From Orobanche coerulescens (taxonomy: Eukaryota; Streptophyta; Magnoliopsida; Lamiales; Orobanchaceae), in contig CM065802.1 in assembly GCA_033398695.1 (NCBI GenBank), positions 202,635,096 through 202,699,095 on the forward strand: a stretch of 64,000 nt of DNA. The letters are read 5' to 3'. Shown here piece after piece: positions 62,577-64,000 of the stretch (positions are counted from its first letter, which is position 1; each line of letters begins with the position of its first letter). The translations under genes were made by a program, and so were the position numbers. The notes beneath the pieces are model-generated. The model had not been told where the DNA came from. It saw only the letters and a list, made by a program, of their open reading frames with translations, and made no database searches.

Positions 62577-64000
62577 TTGATTCTGGGTGAGGATTGGCTG
62601 GACCGTCATGGGGCGATCATGAATTACAAAACGAGGACTGTTTCGATGTTAGCCTCTGACGGTACCGAGCATTCTTTTGTAGGACGTAAGCGGAGTAGCC
62701 AGAGACTCCTGATCAGCGCCTTGAGGGCGGTGAGGCTTCTTCGGGGAGGTTGCACGGGTTATTGGTGTTACGCTTTGAGATCGGAAGAAGGGGGAGTCAA
62801 GCTCTCGTCTATTCCAGTAGTGTGTGAGTATCCTGATGTTTTTCCAGACGAGTTGTCGGGTTTACCACCGGACCGAGAGGTTGAGTTTACCGTCGATTTA
62901 GAGCCGGGTGCAGCACCGATTTCTAAGACGCCATATCGTATGGCGCCTGCCGAGATGCTTGAGTTGAAGAAACAGTTGGGATAGTTGCTAGACATGGGGT
63001 ATATTCGACCGAGCGCTTCGCCTTGGGGCGCACCGGTCCTGTTTGTGAAGAAGAAGAATGGGTCACTTCGTTTGTGTATCGACTACCGAGAGTTGAACAA
63101 AGTGACCATCAAAAACATGTATCCGCTCCCGAGGATTGATGATTTGTTCGACCAACTGCAAGGGGCAACCGTGTTTTCAAAGATTGATTTGAGATCGGGG
63201 TATTATCAGCTCAGAGTGAAGGACTCTGATATTTCGAAGACGGCCTTTCGGACGAGATACGGTCACTACGAGTTTGTGGTTATGGCTTTTGGGCTAACCA
63301 ACGCTCCAGCCATGTTCATGCAGCTTATGAACAAAGTCTTTATCGAGTATCTCGATAAATGTGTAGTTGTTTTTATCGACGATATCCTGATTTATTCGAG
63401 GAGTGAGGAGGAGCATGCCCGTCACTTGCATATCGTGTTAGATATTTTGAGGACTCAGCATCTTTTTGCGAAGTTCTCAAAGTGTGAGTTTTGGTTACGG
63501 GAGGTTATGTTTCTTGGCCACGTGATCTCAGCCGAGGGTGTTCGTGTGGACCCGCATAAGATAGAGGCCGTGTTGGATTGAGCGCCGCCCAAGAACGTGA
63601 AGGAGGTCCGTAGTTTTCTGGGTTTGGCCGGATATTACCGTAGATTCGTCGAGGGGTTCTCTAAGCTCGCTCGACCGCTGACTCAGTTGTTACAGAAGTC
63701 ATAAAAGTTTGCGTGGACCGATGAGAGGCAGAATAGTTTTGAGGAGCTGAAGAAGTGGTTGACGACCGCTCCTGTTTTGGCGTTACCGAGTGGTATTGAG
63801 GGTTTCTCAGTTTTTAGTGATGCTTCGGGCCAAGGGCTCGAATGTGTACTTATGCAGCATGGGAGGACGATTGCCTATGCTTCCCTTCAGTTGAAACCGT
63901 ATGAGTTGAATTACCCTACGCACGATCTTGAGTTGTCCGCAGTTGTATTTGCGTTGAAGATCTGGCGTCATTACTTGTATGGCTCGTCGTGTCAGATTTT
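62577..64000 (+). pseudogene. pol: N pol (RT and RNase H), several nonsense codons, truncated by window end
   Basis: Homologous to D pol from [13 protein letters not shown]. Stops are TAG at 62982-62984 (GAG in D), TGA at 63579-63581 (TGG in D) and TAA at 63702-63704 (GAG in D). RT motifs are retained: [35 protein letters not shown] (D has MPFGL) and [11 protein letters not shown]. RNase H keeps the [11 protein letters not shown]rp that is a stop in D. The window ends within RNase H. Confidence 0.93.

Larger units (their letters stand above)
58773..64000 (+). mobile_element. Element N: decayed copy of the D (Tekay) family, 3' end outside window
   Basis: 5' LTR 58773-60813, primer site 60819-60830, then gag, protease, RT and RNase H closely matching D. 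The sequence ends in RNase H at 64000. Multiple nonsense codons and a frameshift make all ORFs non-functional. N supplies the uninterrupted reference for the sites where F and G entered D and for the Trp codon lost in D. Its LTR has a different proximal U3 from D. Confidence 0.93.

Overview
The window is nuclear plant DNA, almost certainly from an angiosperm: it is a block of nested LTR retrotransposons with DNA-transposon remnants and contains no convincing host gene. Evidence includes Ty3/gypsy chromovirus pol with a C-terminal chromodomain (Tekay/Del type), an Athila-type gag-protease, a Tat-type gag with an antisense spliced ORF, Sirevirus-like Copia gags, and remnants of CACTA, PIF/Harbinger, Mutator, hAT and Helitron elements. 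I cannot name the species. Elements are lettered A to N here.

Layout. 1-8526: minus-strand gypsy-like element B (right-hand LTR 5684-8526), which runs off the left edge and is interrupted by A (438-4603), a minus-strand Copia element with gag only. B itself sits inside Copia element C (minus; pieces 8527-8804 and 15870-18250, LTR 17210-18250). C is also interrupted by L (8805-15869), a very young Copia-type element with 226-bp LTRs and no recognisable protein. 18251-23244: AT-rich DNA with a 1-kb Mutator-like element with 196-bp terminal inverted repeats, a small hAT-like element, a probable LTR fragment, a Helitron-like element, microsatellites and a PIF/Harbinger fragment. 23245-50307: LTR fragment H, split by D (23905-50202), a Tekay chromovirus. 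D is split twice: in gag by F (26555-35726, Athila-related, gag-protease plus a plant-transposon-protein ORF, no reverse transcriptase) and at the protease/RT boundary by G (36754-45062, minus strand, Tat-like, gag plus an antisense four-exon gene). 50308-58772: minus-strand LTR fragments I and J (J rich in tandem repeats), a gag zinc-knuckle remnant, solo LTR K (53689-55762), LTR fragment M and a CACTA remnant. 58773-64000: N, a second, more decayed copy of the D family, cut by the window end.

Target-site duplications fix A, D, F, G, K and L precisely. They give the nesting order: A after B; B and L after C; F and G after D; D after H; K after J; N after the CACTA element.

Main observation. 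In almost every LTR family here the DNA just upstream of the TATA-like box (the proximal U3) carries a cluster of short CpG-containing palindromes, and the palindrome differs between families: TAGCGTGCGCTA (A), TTACGTACGTAA (B, C, H), TTACGGCCGTAA (D, partly B), GTGCCGCGGCAC (F), GGCGATCGCC (G), and CGCACGAG inverted pairs (N). Sister elements with otherwise alignable LTRs (D and N; A and C) carry different arrays. The internal genes of F and G have what look like their own promoters with the same array as the host element's LTR. A replaceable palindrome array as a shared promoter module of unrelated plant retrotransposons is, to my knowledge, not a standard annotated feature.
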